From CAWDMC01 sp963803295 (GTDB lineage: Bacteria > Acidobacteriota > Terriglobia > UBA7540): a DNA stretch of 64,000 nucleotides. The position numbers and the translations under genes are program-made. Positions 15,664-25,026 of the stretch are shown here, piece by piece. Under the pieces are notes generated by a model, which did not search any database, was not told the DNA's origin, and saw only the letters and a list, made by a program, of their open reading frames with translations. Numbering within the stretch: position 1 is the stretch's first letter; every line of letters begins with the position of its first letter. The stretch covers positions 372,001 to 436,000 of the forward strand of contig CAWDMC010000024.1 of NCBI GenBank assembly GCA_963803295.1, given 5' to 3'.

Positions 15664-17460
15664 TCACTTCCTCGGGGCTTTGGAAACGTGGACGCGAAAA
15701 GTAACACTCCTATGGTATGTGGTGTCGTTACCCATCGCCGCAACCTGAAGGGAACTCGAATATCCGATGCCTCTTACGAGAAGACTTCTCGGCTTGATTT
15801 CATTTCGGATGAGTCTGCGGGCCACCATATCGGCCCGGCGCTTGCTTAGCAAGAGATTCCAGGCTTCTGCACCCGTATTGTCGCTGTGACCGATGACTTC
15901 GATGACGAGATCCTGACCCACCGCCGTCGGACCATCGGCCAGGGTGGCCTTGATTTCCTTCACGAGCTTTTCAAAGTTGGTTTGCTGCTCTGCGTCCAGT
16001 TCCGCGCGGTTAACCTCAAAGAGGAGGGCGGCAGATTCGATTGCGTGTTTGTGGCGCTCAAACTCAACCCGCTCTTGATCTTGCAAGCCTGACATGTCAA
16101 GCTCTTGAAAACCCGGAAGCATGATGGCGCGCCTCTTCAGAGCCTCAATCCACGCTGCCGAAGCTTTTCCTTGGACGCGAAGATTGCCACTCCGAACCGA
16201 TAAAGTCACGGTCGGTGGTGGTTGCAAGACCATGGCAATGCGCTTCAATACAATGGCGTCATCGAGAGAATAGTAAGGCGCCCAACGAAACTGAACCCGC
16301 CCCGCGTCTAAACCTGTTCCCTCAAGCAGAGACCTGGGCTCGACCGCCAATGGGTCTCGGAGGCCGCTGATTTGGTACTGGCTTTTCTCCTTGGTGAACG
16401 AAGTCACAGCGATGCCGGGCTGGGCCCGGAGTTTGTTAACAAAAAGACTCCAATGCCGCTGGCGCCGAAAACCAGCCCACATCCATATACCGGCGGCGGC
16501 CAGCAACAGAAGCAGCGCGATCGAGAAGTAGGGCTTCGGTGCGCCTTGCGTGTTCTCGTGGTATCGTGAGTTGAAACAGAGGGCCAAGTCTTCCCGGACA
16601 CCTTCAAAGACAGACGAGTCTCCGTCAAATCCCTCAAGGGCTGAGCCAAACCTGCCATGGACCTTCTCCAACGCTTCCCGGAACGTCAGGCGGAGAGCCT
16701 CAGGGGCGTGCCCACGGATCGCCGTTGCGAGAATGGCCTGCGGTCCCTGCTCAACCCATACCTCAAGTTCACCGAGGCGCATGCTTTCAATAGGTTCGTC
16801 TCTCGGCACGCTGAAAGAATCGCGAACAAAGTCCTGGATCGCCGATAGCATTCCGGAAACCAGAGCCGGATCCAGAGCATCCACTCTTGGAGCAACTTCA
16901 TGATGAAGAATCAGGCTCGTCCCAGCGTGAATCAGGAAGACCTGTTCGACCCGGTAGACAAGGCTATGTAAGACTACGACCTCCGCAAATTTCTTGCCGG
17001 TGCGGATCGCTTCCATGCGCCATCTTATCCCCCGAATCGACAAGCTGTATTCCAAAGCCCTGTTGAACGATTCCGTCATCGACCGGATGTACTGGGCTAT
17101 GGACCTGCGAACTGCGGGTCCAACAACCGGGAAGAGTGCCTCGCTGAGTATCCCCGGATGCTTGCGGGCTGATTCTGTTAGAGATCCGACAATCGAAGGT
17201 GTGAGCGCCTCGATGAGGGCTTGGCTTCCGCCTTGGGAGTGGCGTAATTGAATCGCTTCGGCAAGGACGGCACTGATTTCCTGGGCGCGTAACTCAGGAT
17301 TCTCCAGTCTTTCGTAAAGGGTCCTGATGTCCCGCTGCTCGGGGCCAACTAGCAGCCTGCGAAGTACGGCGAACGAGCGACCGTCTCCCGAGGATGCTTC
17401 CTCTTGCGGTCCGCCGCAGAAGCCACCTCCCGAATGCTCATCCACGTCCGTAGCTCTCAT
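15664..17460 (-). CDS. Trans-envelope protein with C-terminal OmpA domain
   Basis: About 598 residues from the ATG at 17460. There is no signal peptide; one membrane helix at about 312-331 (FSIALLLLLAAAGIWMWAGF) divides an N-terminal, probably cytoplasmic, helical domain of about 310 residues from a periplasmic part. The periplasmic part contains BON/SPOR-like beta-alpha stretches and ends in an OmpA peptidoglycan-binding domain (VIEVIGHSDNTGAEAWNLLLSKRRADMV). This is a topology like MotB or TolR rather than OmpA itself. It lies between the coiled-coil gene (14 bases upstream) and the GTPase (17 bases downstream), so it probably connects a cytoplasmic GTPase to the cell wall. Function beyond that is unknown. 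Confidence 0.8.
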   Translation of the reverse strand: MRATDVDEHSGGGFCGGPQEEASSGDGRSFAVLRRLLVGPEQRDIRTLYERLENPELRAQEISAVLAEAIQLRHSQGGSQALIEALTPSIVGSLTESARKHPGILSEALFPVVGPAVRRSIAQYIRSMTESFNRALEYSLSIRGIRWRMEAIRTGKKFAEVVVLHSLVYRVEQVFLIHAGTSLILHHEVAPRVDALDPALVSGMLSAIQDFVRDSFSVPRDEPIESMRLGELEVWVEQGPQAILATAIRGHAPEALRLTFREALEKVHGRFGSALEGFDGDSSVFEGVREDLALCFNSRYHENTQGAPKPYFSIALLLLLAAAGIWMWAGFRRQRHWSLFVNKLRAQPGIAVTSFTKEKSQYQISGLRDPLAVEPRSLLEGTGLDAGRVQFRWAPYYSLDDAIVLKRIAMVLQPPPTVTLSVRSGNLRVQGKASAAWIEALKRRAIMLPGFQELDMSGLQDQERVEFERHKHAIESAALLFEVNRAELDAEQQTNFEKLVKEIKATLADGPTAVGQDLVIEVIGHSDNTGAEAWNLLLSKRRADMVARRLIRNEIKPRSLLVRGIGYSSSLQVAAMGNDTTYHRSVTFRVHVSKAPRK

Positions 17461-17473
17461 GCAACCTGACAGC

Positions 17474-18040
17474 TCATTCCTTTGGCAGGATAAGCTGATC
17501 ACGTAGGTGCAAGGCGAATTCACTAAACAAGTCGGCCAGCGCAAGGCGATCCATCTTCTCGAATCTTAAAGCTTGGACCTCCCGGTCAAGTTCGCCGGCG
17601 ATCTGTCGCTGTAGTTTCTCGATTTCAGCCGCGAATGCTTTTGAGTGCTCCAGCATTCTCGCGCGCAAATCGCTTTGGTTGGTTGCCGCCTGCTCTTCGG
17701 CCTCGGCGAGTCTCTTCTCCAACGCTTTCGAAGCCTCCAGGATCTCCCGGGAAAGTTGTTTCAGCGACTCGGCCCGGTCAGCCTTCTCGGTTTTTAGGCG
17801 CTGACCGAGAGATTCAATCTCCTTGCGGGTGAACGACTCCAATGAGTCCACTTGCTTCTTAAGCTCTTCGCGAAGACCGTCGACAGTTTTGACCAGCCGC
17901 TCCTCAAGACGCATGAAACGCTTCTCATAGTCCCGCATCTGGGATCCAAAGAGAATGTCCCGGATCTTGTTGACGTTGGTGCCCTCCTGGGTCTCGACGG
18001 CCTCCGTGGGATCACTCTTTGGGTCGGTAGGTGACGTCAT
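17474..18040 (-). CDS. Coiled-coil protein of the GTPase/OmpA operon
   Basis: 188 residues from the ATG at 18040 (GAGGG upstream). It begins with a disordered acidic stretch, then NVNKIRDILFGSQMRDYEKRF, followed by about 120 residues of heptad-rich helix (RLEERLVKTVDGLREELKKQVDSL and on) and a C-terminal ALADLFSEFALHLRDQL. No membrane segment. It is the first gene of the leftward operon and likely a scaffold for the GTPase or for the cytoplasmic part of the OmpA protein. The family has no assigned function that I know of. Confidence 0.75.
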   Translation of the reverse strand: MTSPTDPKSDPTEAVETQEGTNVNKIRDILFGSQMRDYEKRFMRLEERLVKTVDGLREELKKQVDSLESFTRKEIESLGQRLKTEKADRAESLKQLSREILEASKALEKRLAEAEEQAATNQSDLRARMLEHSKAFAAEIEKLQRQIAGELDREVQALRFEKMDRLALADLFSEFALHLRDQLILPKE

Positions 18041-18329
18041 TTTAGTAACCCTCTTGTTTGCAGGTTCCCCCCGGGCTCGACCCGGCGTTCGTTGATCTTT
18101 AGGGTTGCGCATTGGCAAGCTACCGAACGAACGTCCTACCCTTTTGCGTTCGAGGGTCCAGACACGCGTCGCTCGTCTTTGAACTCGGGAGGAGCTCAAA
18201 GACAAATTCTTCAGTTTCCCATATCTGACTCGCCCGGAGGAGTCGATAGTCCGGACTGCGATCGCCCTTCTGTAGGGAAAGGCGGAGTACCCCCAAATTA
18301 TTGATGAGGTATGCTATCGCGTTTGGAGA

Positions 18330-18359
18330 AATACGTCAATAATGACATAATGACGTATT
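18330..18359. promoter_or_regulatory. 9-bp inverted repeat, candidate operator
   Basis: AATACGTCA (18330-18338) and TGACGTATT (18351-18359) are perfect inverted copies separated by 12 bases. The spacer carries a further near-copy, ATGACATAATGAC. The site is about 290 bases upstream of the leftward signalling operon. Confidence 0.45.
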
Positions 18360-18615
18360 GAACTACTACCGCATCAATCGCATCCAGATACTCCCAGGGG
18401 TTGGAAGTCGTCAGCACTTAGCCGAGTGATCGCCGTCTCGTGAATCATCAGCGGAACCAACTTTTCAGGAAGATCTACAAAAGAAAGCACAACGGCCGTC
18501 GCGGCTTCTAAAAGACGCGAACACATCTGAGCATGGCCCCAACGTCCCAAGGGGGGCCTCCAGCCTCAGAAGGTCTGATCCGTACCCAATTTCGGTCCCC
18601 GCGACGGCGCTGGGG

Positions 18616-18621
18616 TATACT
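18616..18621 (+). promoter_or_regulatory. candidate -10 box for the TPR gene
   Basis: TATACT matches the -10 consensus at five of six positions and lies about 100 bases before the ATG at 18721. No good -35 box is visible. Confidence 0.3.
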
Positions 18622-18720
18622 TCCGTTTAGAGAACGAGGGACGACTTGAGGAATCCACCAAGGGAGGCTCAGTCGGAGAAACGCCGTCCCAGAGCATCCG
18701 GAACGTCTTGTAGCAGCCCG

Positions 18721-19758
18721 ATGCGACATCTATCCAGGTCTTGCCTGACAATCATTCAGCTCGCAACCCTTTTCATCCTATTCTCCCCTTCGCCGGTTTT
18801 CGCAAGCCAGGAAGACAGCAGCTTCGCGGCGGCGGAAAAGCTTTATGCTGCAGGCAACCTCGCTGGAGCAGAGGCGCTTCTTCAAAAGATAGGAAAGAAT
18901 GACCTGAATTTCTCACAAGCGCTTCGGCGCCTTGGGGCGATCTATTATTTCACTGGACGAACCGCGCTGGCCGAGGACAAATTCGCCCAGTACGCACAGC
19001 TTCGCGAGTCAGCAGAAGCCTATACTTTGCTGGCGGGGGTGCAGTTTGACCTCCGGAAATTCGGCCCAGCCACTGAGTCGGCTGAACACGCTATTCGCCT
19101 CGATCATGGTTACGAAAAGGCCTTCGTCGAGTTAGGAAGGATTCAGGCTGCATTGGGCGACTGGCCCGACGCCGAGAAGGCCTACCATGAGGCCCTGCGT
19201 TTGAACGCGAGCGACGGCGATACCTGGTTCTTAATGGGGCGCGGGTATTTCTTGAGAAACGACTTCAAAAAGGCCAGGGAGGCATTTGAGAAGTCGATCA
19301 AACTTAGCCCACGGCAAGTCCACACCTATACCAATCTCGCGCTGACGCTCGAAGCCATGGGAGATGACAATGCGGCCGAAAACATTCTGCGGCAGGGCGT
19401 GAACGCAGGCGAGGCCTTAGCCCGGCCCGATGGCGCGGCGGGAGTGGCCTACGGTACATTTCTTTTCGAGCGCGGGCGGGAGGCGGAGAGCCTAGCGGTT
19501 TTGCGTCAAGCGATTAAGGAGTCGCCACGAGACGGTGAGGCTCACTACGAACTCGCACGCTGCCTCTTCCGCATGAAGCAGCTAGATCAGGCCGCCGCAG
19601 AAGCAGAGACGGCCCTTCGCTTGAGCAGCCCCGGATATAGGATTCACTATCTGCTTTCCCGAATTTACACTGCGCTCGGGGACGCGCAGAATGCCACACG
19701 CCATGCCGAAGAAGCGGCGCGACTCGCCGACCGGAAGCTCTCATTCAAAGCGGAATAG
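18721..19758 (+). CDS. Exported TPR-repeat protein
   Basis: 345 residues from the ATG at 18721, giving a signal peptide (SCLTIIQLATLFILFSPSPVFA). The mature protein is a solenoid of about eight tetratricopeptide repeats, for example AYTLLAGVQFDLRKFGPATESAEHAIRLD, AFVELGRIQAALGDW and TWFLMGRGYFLRNDFKKAREAFEKSIKLSP. There is no catalytic domain. It converges with the ASPIC/UnbV gene, their ends being 19 bases apart. TPR and ASPIC proteins often occur together in Acidobacteriota, so a joint envelope role is plausible. Confidence 0.85.
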   Translation: MRHLSRSCLTIIQLATLFILFSPSPVFASQEDSSFAAAEKLYAAGNLAGAEALLQKIGKNDLNFSQALRRLGAIYYFTGRTALAEDKFAQYAQLRESAEAYTLLAGVQFDLRKFGPATESAEHAIRLDHGYEKAFVELGRIQAALGDWPDAEKAYHEALRLNASDGDTWFLMGRGYFLRNDFKKAREAFEKSIKLSPRQVHTYTNLALTLEAMGDDNAAENILRQGVNAGEALARPDGAAGVAYGTFLFERGREAESLAVLRQAIKESPRDGEAHYELARCLFRMKQLDQAAAEAETALRLSSPGYRIHYLLSRIYTALGDAQNATRHAEEAARLADRKLSFKAE

Positions 19759-19777
19759 TGCTTCTGGGCTGCGAAGG

Positions 19778-21506
19778 CTACTGCGGTTCTGTGACGGCCA
19801 AAACCCGATCGGCCTTGATATTCGTAAGTTCCTGACGCACGCCGCTGGGCCAACGGATTTCCAGGCGCTTGACCACAGCCTCGCTTCCCAGGCCAAAATG
19901 TACCCGCCGGTCGCTCGATCCCGCGTAACCGACGCTGGTCGAGACGTGATTGTACTGGATGCCGCTTTCAGTTTCGACCTTCAACTTGGCGCCGATCCCG
20001 TCGCGATTGCTGCGCGTTCCGATTGTCTTTACGATAAGCCAATGATTTTCGGGGGCGGAGTCGTTTTGGAGTATTTGCGCCGGCGCATTCAACGCTGAAA
20101 CCGCCAGATCGATCCGGCCGTCGTTATTGAAGTCGCCAAAGGCACAGCCCCGATGCGCCAGTGGCCGCTCGAAATCCTCACCGGCATCGGATGAGGCGTC
20201 CAAAAAGCGGCCCTTATCATTAAGAAAGACCGCGTTAGATTGCCGGAACGGGACATTCATCTGCTCCATCTCAATTTTGTCGTTCACGTGTGAATTCACC
20301 GCTACCAAATCCTTCCACCCGTCGTTATTCATGTCGTAAATACCGTTGCTCCACCCGCTCAGGAAGACGCTCCAGCGCGCCAGCAAACTCGAATGGGTGG
20401 AATCGTCAAATATCCCGCGGTCCTCATTGTGAAAGTAAGAAAAGGTCTCATTCGAGATCGCCGTCACAAAAAGATCGGGTCGCCCGTCGTTGTCCACATC
20501 CCGGAAGTCGGCGCCCATGTAGGAAAGAGCCGCGCCGTCGCCATTGAAGGCAACCCCCGCCTGCAGGGCTACTTCGCTGAACCTGCCGTTGCCATCGTTA
20601 TGGAACAGGAAATTCCGAGTGGTGTCATTGGCCACAAAGACGTCCGGCTTGCCGTCATCGTCGTAGTCGGCGAAAGCTACCCCCATTCCTTTGCCCAAAT
20701 GGGCGCGGATACCGGAAGACTCCGACACATCTGAAAACGTGCCGTCCCGGTTATTGTGATAGAGCATGTTTGGCAAGGGACTGAATCTTGATGGATGACA
20801 ATAGACACGCACTCCCATCTTGGAAGGGGCGCAGTAGGGGTTCTTGTCGAGACCCCAGACACAGTAGTTGACGACGAAGAGGTCGAGCCAGCCATCGTTG
20901 TCGAAATCAAACCAGCCAGCGGCAACTGACCATGTCTTTCCGTGCTGCGCGATCGAGGCCGGCGACGCCAGCGTGGGCGGTAACGTCTGTGAAGGTCCCA
21001 TCGTGGTTGTTGTGGTAAAGGATGTTCCTGTTCACTCCGGTTACGTACAGGTCTTCCCAACCGTCGTTGTCATAGTCACTCGCGGCAACTCCCATGGAAT
21101 AGCCTTCACCCTTCACCCCGGCCTGCTCGGTCACGTCGGTGAAAGTGCCGTTTCCATTGTTAAGGTAAAGTCGGTTCCAGTATTGCGGCCCGGTTTTTTG
21201 CAGTTCGGGGATGTGAGCGCCATTGGCAAAGTACAAGTCTGGCAGGCCGTCGTTGTTGTAGTCGAAAACAGCCACACCCGCGACCATGGGCTCGATCTGA
21301 TACTTGTAGGGCGTTGCGCAGTTATCGAGCACAAAGTGAGTGCCCGCACTGGAGGCAATGTCCTTGAATCTTACTCTAAAATCTGTAGCTGGATTGGGTG
21401 CCGCCAGAGGTGACAGCATTGCCGCAAGCGTGCAAAGTAGTGCCACCAACAGAGAAGCTGATACCGGCCAAGTGAGTGGGCGGGGCTGACGACACCAATT
21501 CTTCAT
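19778..21506 (-). pseudogene. ASPIC/UnbV FG-GAP repeat protein, frameshifted
   Basis: Two overlapping minus-strand frames together make one CRTAC1/UnbV-type exported protein. The upstream frame (start 21506, stop 20907) has a signal peptide, the RFKDIASSAGTHF opening and FG-GAP-like calcium repeats (DYNNDGLPDLYFANG, DYDNDGWEDLYVTG). It then leaves frame after DVTAHAGVAGL. The second frame resumes with QHGKTWSVAAGWFDFDNDGWLDLF and runs to the ASPIC/UnbV C-terminus (GAKLKVETESGIQYNHVSTS, HFGLGSEAVVKRLEIRWPSG). The break is one base, near 20945-20970, with no homopolymer. It may be a pseudogene or a consensus error. Intact members are surface or periplasmic proteins of unclear function. Confidence 0.85.
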
Positions 21507-21668
21507 GGAGGCGGCTCTCCTGGGCATAGGGCCTGAGGACCCTTGACAGGTTGGGAAGCGCCGCAACCGGTAACCGAGCAGGTTCATCTCCCCTTAGGCA
21601 GTCCTGAAGCTATCCTGCCGCCCGTGCTGGACTTTAAAATCAGCATTTTCGCAGTCGTCGTGCGAATT

Positions 21669-24600
21669 TCAAATCCAGTAGTTTGGCAACGGCCTCATCC
21701 TTGGCTTCCACCATTCCTTGATCACCCACAGCTTTGTAGTTGTTTCGACGTCCTCCGGCAGGTACGAGGTGATTCCGAATTGGATTCGGCGTCCCGCAAA
21801 GGTCATAGGCAAGGGCGCACTGAATACAATCCAGGGATTCCACTGGTTATTACTGATCTGGCGATAGTCCGGAGTTGCCGCGAATTCGACGATCGATCCA
21901 TCAACCATGGCCATGGCCTGCACGAGTTCGCTCATTTGTGACTGCCGCCATCTCCGCCCCTGGCGACTAAGAGCATTGACGACGGCCACTTGGTGGCGAC
22001 CGTTCGCATATCCTGGCAACGTTCCTTCGAATGCTTGGTATCTCCTGCGGTACCCCCGGCGCTCGAGAACTTCCGAATCGGCGAAGTGCATCTCGAGTTC
22101 CGGGGCCTCTGCTGTTTCCCTGATTGGCACGCCGTAAGAACAGGGCGATGACAATCCCAGCAATTCTCTGGCGGGCAAGCCGTCCTCTGCAACCCCCAGC
22201 GGGCCTACCTCGATCATTGCGACTTCGAAAGGGCGCAACTGGATTTCCACTTCTTCCCCCGTCGTGAAGGACGCGGCCCCTTTTCTCGCCAGCACGGCCT
22301 GCAAGGGGTGGTGCAACCGCATCTGCAGTTGCTGGCCCTTGCCGGCTCGTAAGCCAATCGGCTCGCCTAGATCGAGTTTCGCCGTGCGGCTGTCAAAGGA
22401 AACGTTATTCAGGAAGAGAAAACCATGGCTGCCGTCAAAGTAGCTATACCCGTAGATCTCGTCTTTCCACGCGTCTCCGATGGTGTGCCGTCGAGTCAGG
22501 AAGACCCGCTCGTTCCTCTTTACCAATGCCTGAATCTGAGCCAGAAATTCCACATCGTGATTTTCCAAATTGAAGATGTCGGACCAGACCTGGGGGAACA
22601 GCAAGTTGCCACGGGCCAGATCCATGATCAGGGCCTCCTGCCACCGAACCGTTTCCATCTGGTTGCCCCACCAATTGTTAGCCAGCCAAACCCCCAGACT
22701 GTCATGATTCCTCGGGGGCACCCAGCGGGCAAACTGAGAGCCCTGGTCTAAGGCCTGGGTGACTGCGTCACGGAAGAAAAGCGCCGGATAGTCTCCTGTA
22801 CTTGCTGCTTCCATGGAGAGCCGGATGTCAAAAATCACGTCGCCGTGGAGAGCCGAGAATGGAGAATAGATGCCCCAGTACCAAACGACGAAAACTTCAC
22901 TGTTGGCCTTGCGGGCCGCGCGTGCGATATCGATAAGGTGGTTGAGACTCTCTTCGGTCGAGTATTTGCCGGGTAGATGTCCGTGTTCAGTTGAGTTGCA
23001 ATAGTAATCGCCCCCATCGAGCTTGATCAGTTCGACGTGATTCTCTTTGATATGGTGAACGATTGCGCCCTTTAGGGTGCTGAAATAGGGTTCTGAAGCT
23101 ACACAGAGCGCACTCACATTGCCCGTCATGTCCGCCAGATAACCGTAGCGGAAAAGGCCCGGCGAAGACTGCTTGGGGCTTGGGACTCGGCTGGGCGCCA
23201 TTTTCGGCGAGCGCGCGTTCGACCAGGCTCCCATGGTCACGCAGAACCACTGACCAAATTTCATGCCCAGTTCGCGGACTTGTTCGATCATCTGTCCCGG
23301 CCCGTCGGGAAAGGAAAAGAGTCGAAACTTCTTCAGGTCCGAGGTCGTATCCAGACTCATGTCCGGGATGTAGTAGTCAAACTTGATTCCTCGCTTTTGC
23401 CAATCCGCCAGCAGATTCAGAGTTCCGGTGTTTTGATGGTCATTCAGGGCCCAACTAGTGCCATCCGTAAACGCGGTGAGGCCAAAGGGATCGTATAGCG
23501 CCTGGATCTTGTTCTTACGGACTGTATTCGCCTCGATGTACTCCAGGAAGCCACGATTCGCCTGATGTTCGGGAGCGACGCCTACTATGGCGTTGTGACT
23601 ACGCCATGTCGCGCCCGGTTTCAGCCATCTTCCCGGAAAGTGAGTGAGCTGAACAGTCCTGTCGTTCCAGCGGTTGAAACCCGAAGGGTGTTCTACTGCA
23701 GCAAAAGCTTGGTCGTCGATGGTGAGCGGATAACCGTAACCTCCTTCCGCCAGGGGGTCATCTACTTGGAAGCTGTCAAGATCAACATCGAGCAATAAGA
23801 CCGGGTTCGAACTGCCATTCCGGATATCAGCCCACTTCCGCCGGATGGGTCCTTCGAGCTGATAGTGAAGTTCCACGTGTATTTGCGAGCTTTGATTGAC
23901 CAGCTTGGCCCTTAGGGAAGGTTGGCCGCCCTCCGTTTCTTGCTTCACCTCGAGGACCTCAAACTCGGTAATTTGAAGGTATGGCTCTCCCACAGTCACG
24001 AATTGGTCGTGCAAAACCGGGTCAAAATGATGCCGGTCCAGTATGTCATCGCTCAGGTCACTATAGTGCCGGTCATAGGAATGGGTCCGTACCGCGATCA
24101 CATTGGGTTTGCCAGAATCGAAGCTCAGCACCTCGTAGGCGGGTGTGTGAGGCGAGATCCGAAATTGCTCCGCCTTTCGCCAGCGCCCGACGGTCGTGCG
24201 CCGGCCGGCTTCAACACCGTTCACGTAAACCCAATATTCTTTCCAGTCGGTCTCGTCGTAGCCGCCCAAATTCAGGACGATTATCTCGTCTCGATCCGCA
24301 GATGCCAGTTCGAGCCTAGCCCTGAACCAGCCGTATCCTCCGTATACAATCGGCGGTCGTCCTTGACTTAAGGTCAGTCCGGATGATGATGATGTCGTTA
24401 CGCCACGCAAGCCAAGATTCAGGCAGGTCGGCCATTTGGAATCGTCAAATTCCCTCTGGTGGAAGCCCTGTTTGTAGCCCCCCTCCGCGTCTTGCGGGGT
24501 CGAGTCATTATCGGGGCCAAAGGTACACTGCCACCACGGTATCTCGATTCTCCGTTTTGCCGCAGATAAGGTCAGGCTCAATTCCGCGGCCGCGCCTAGC

Positions 24601-24815
24601 GGGAACGAGCGGCCGCTCAGGCGATTTCGCAGAAGGTTGCTGCCGAACTTTCCCTCCGCTCGCGAGAACTCCCAACCTATCTGATCATTCTCCAGGACCA
24701 GCTTGTTTTCGCCCGGCGCACCTCCGCCGGCGAGATCTCCTTTGACAGCCATCGCACCTGCAAATCCGGCAATCGTGGTCTTGACGAAGTCCCTTCGATT
24801 TACTGGAATGGCCAT
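21669..24815 (-). CDS. Tat-exported glycoside hydrolase, GH36/clan GH-D-like
   Basis: 1048 residues with a twin-arginine signal (NRRDFVKTTIAGFAGAMAV). The N-terminal half is beta-rich with a jelly-roll-like insertion (FRARLELASADRDEIIVLNLGGYDETD). The middle is a TIM-barrel region with GIKFDYYIPD, MKFGQWFCVTMG and a candidate nucleophile in ELIKLDGGDYYC, as in alpha-galactosidase-type enzymes. The C-terminus is beta-sandwich-like. AGGAG precedes the ATG. It lies just downstream of a TonB receptor on the same strand, so oligosaccharide import and hydrolysis may be coupled. Substrate is unknown; the GH assignment rests on fold-level motifs. Confidence 0.6.
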   Translation of the reverse strand: MAIPVNRRDFVKTTIAGFAGAMAVKGDLAGGGAPGENKLVLENDQIGWEFSRAEGKFGSNLLRNRLSGRSFPLGAAAELSLTLSAAKRRIEIPWWQCTFGPDNDSTPQDAEGGYKQGFHQREFDDSKWPTCLNLGLRGVTTSSSSGLTLSQGRPPIVYGGYGWFRARLELASADRDEIIVLNLGGYDETDWKEYWVYVNGVEAGRRTTVGRWRKAEQFRISPHTPAYEVLSFDSGKPNVIAVRTHSYDRHYSDLSDDILDRHHFDPVLHDQFVTVGEPYLQITEFEVLEVKQETEGGQPSLRAKLVNQSSQIHVELHYQLEGPIRRKWADIRNGSSNPVLLLDVDLDSFQVDDPLAEGGYGYPLTIDDQAFAAVEHPSGFNRWNDRTVQLTHFPGRWLKPGATWRSHNAIVGVAPEHQANRGFLEYIEANTVRKNKIQALYDPFGLTAFTDGTSWALNDHQNTGTLNLLADWQKRGIKFDYYIPDMSLDTTSDLKKFRLFSFPDGPGQMIEQVRELGMKFGQWFCVTMGAWSNARSPKMAPSRVPSPKQSSPGLFRYGYLADMTGNVSALCVASEPYFSTLKGAIVHHIKENHVELIKLDGGDYYCNSTEHGHLPGKYSTEESLNHLIDIARAARKANSEVFVVWYWGIYSPFSALHGDVIFDIRLSMEAASTGDYPALFFRDAVTQALDQGSQFARWVPPRNHDSLGVWLANNWWGNQMETVRWQEALIMDLARGNLLFPQVWSDIFNLENHDVEFLAQIQALVKRNERVFLTRRHTIGDAWKDEIYGYSYFDGSHGFLFLNNVSFDSRTAKLDLGEPIGLRAGKGQQLQMRLHHPLQAVLARKGAASFTTGEEVEIQLRPFEVAMIEVGPLGVAEDGLPARELLGLSSPCSYGVPIRETAEAPELEMHFADSEVLERRGYRRRYQAFEGTLPGYANGRHQVAVVNALSRQGRRWRQSQMSELVQAMAMVDGSIVEFAATPDYRQISNNQWNPWIVFSAPLPMTFAGRRIQFGITSYLPEDVETTTKLWVIKEWWKPRMRPLPNYWI

Positions 24816-25026
24816 CTTAGTCTCCTAATTTTGGCAAGATTTGGAGTGGTGGAATATCGAATTTCCCGTCGGAAGGTCTCCAGGCGGTCTTCTGGTGGGG
24901 TCAACCTACCACAGAGAGGACAAGGAAGCGACCCAGTGGCATCTCGTCCCTTGTCCCCTCTTTTTCGAGCACGTCGTTACCAACCGTTGAACCAAACGAC
25001 TGCCTCGAATTGGAGCGCAGCGTCTT
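24816..25026. other. gap between TonB receptor and glycosidase
   Basis: AGAGGACAAGG (24915-24925) pairs with CCTTGTCCCCTCT (24949-24961) and is followed by TTTT on the plus strand. Both flanking genes run leftward, so this is probably a repeat-derived hairpin rather than their terminator. Confidence 0.35.

Larger units (their letters stand above)
18041..18720. other. divergent intergenic region
   Basis: 680 bases between the leftward GTPase operon and the rightward TPR gene. It contains a perfect 9-bp inverted repeat (18330-18359) and a TATACT box (18616-18621). No supported gene. Confidence 0.5.

Noticed and set aside
24915..24965. Hairpin plus T-run as terminator of the TonB receptor
   Set aside because: The T-run is on the plus strand, whereas the receptor gene is transcribed leftward.
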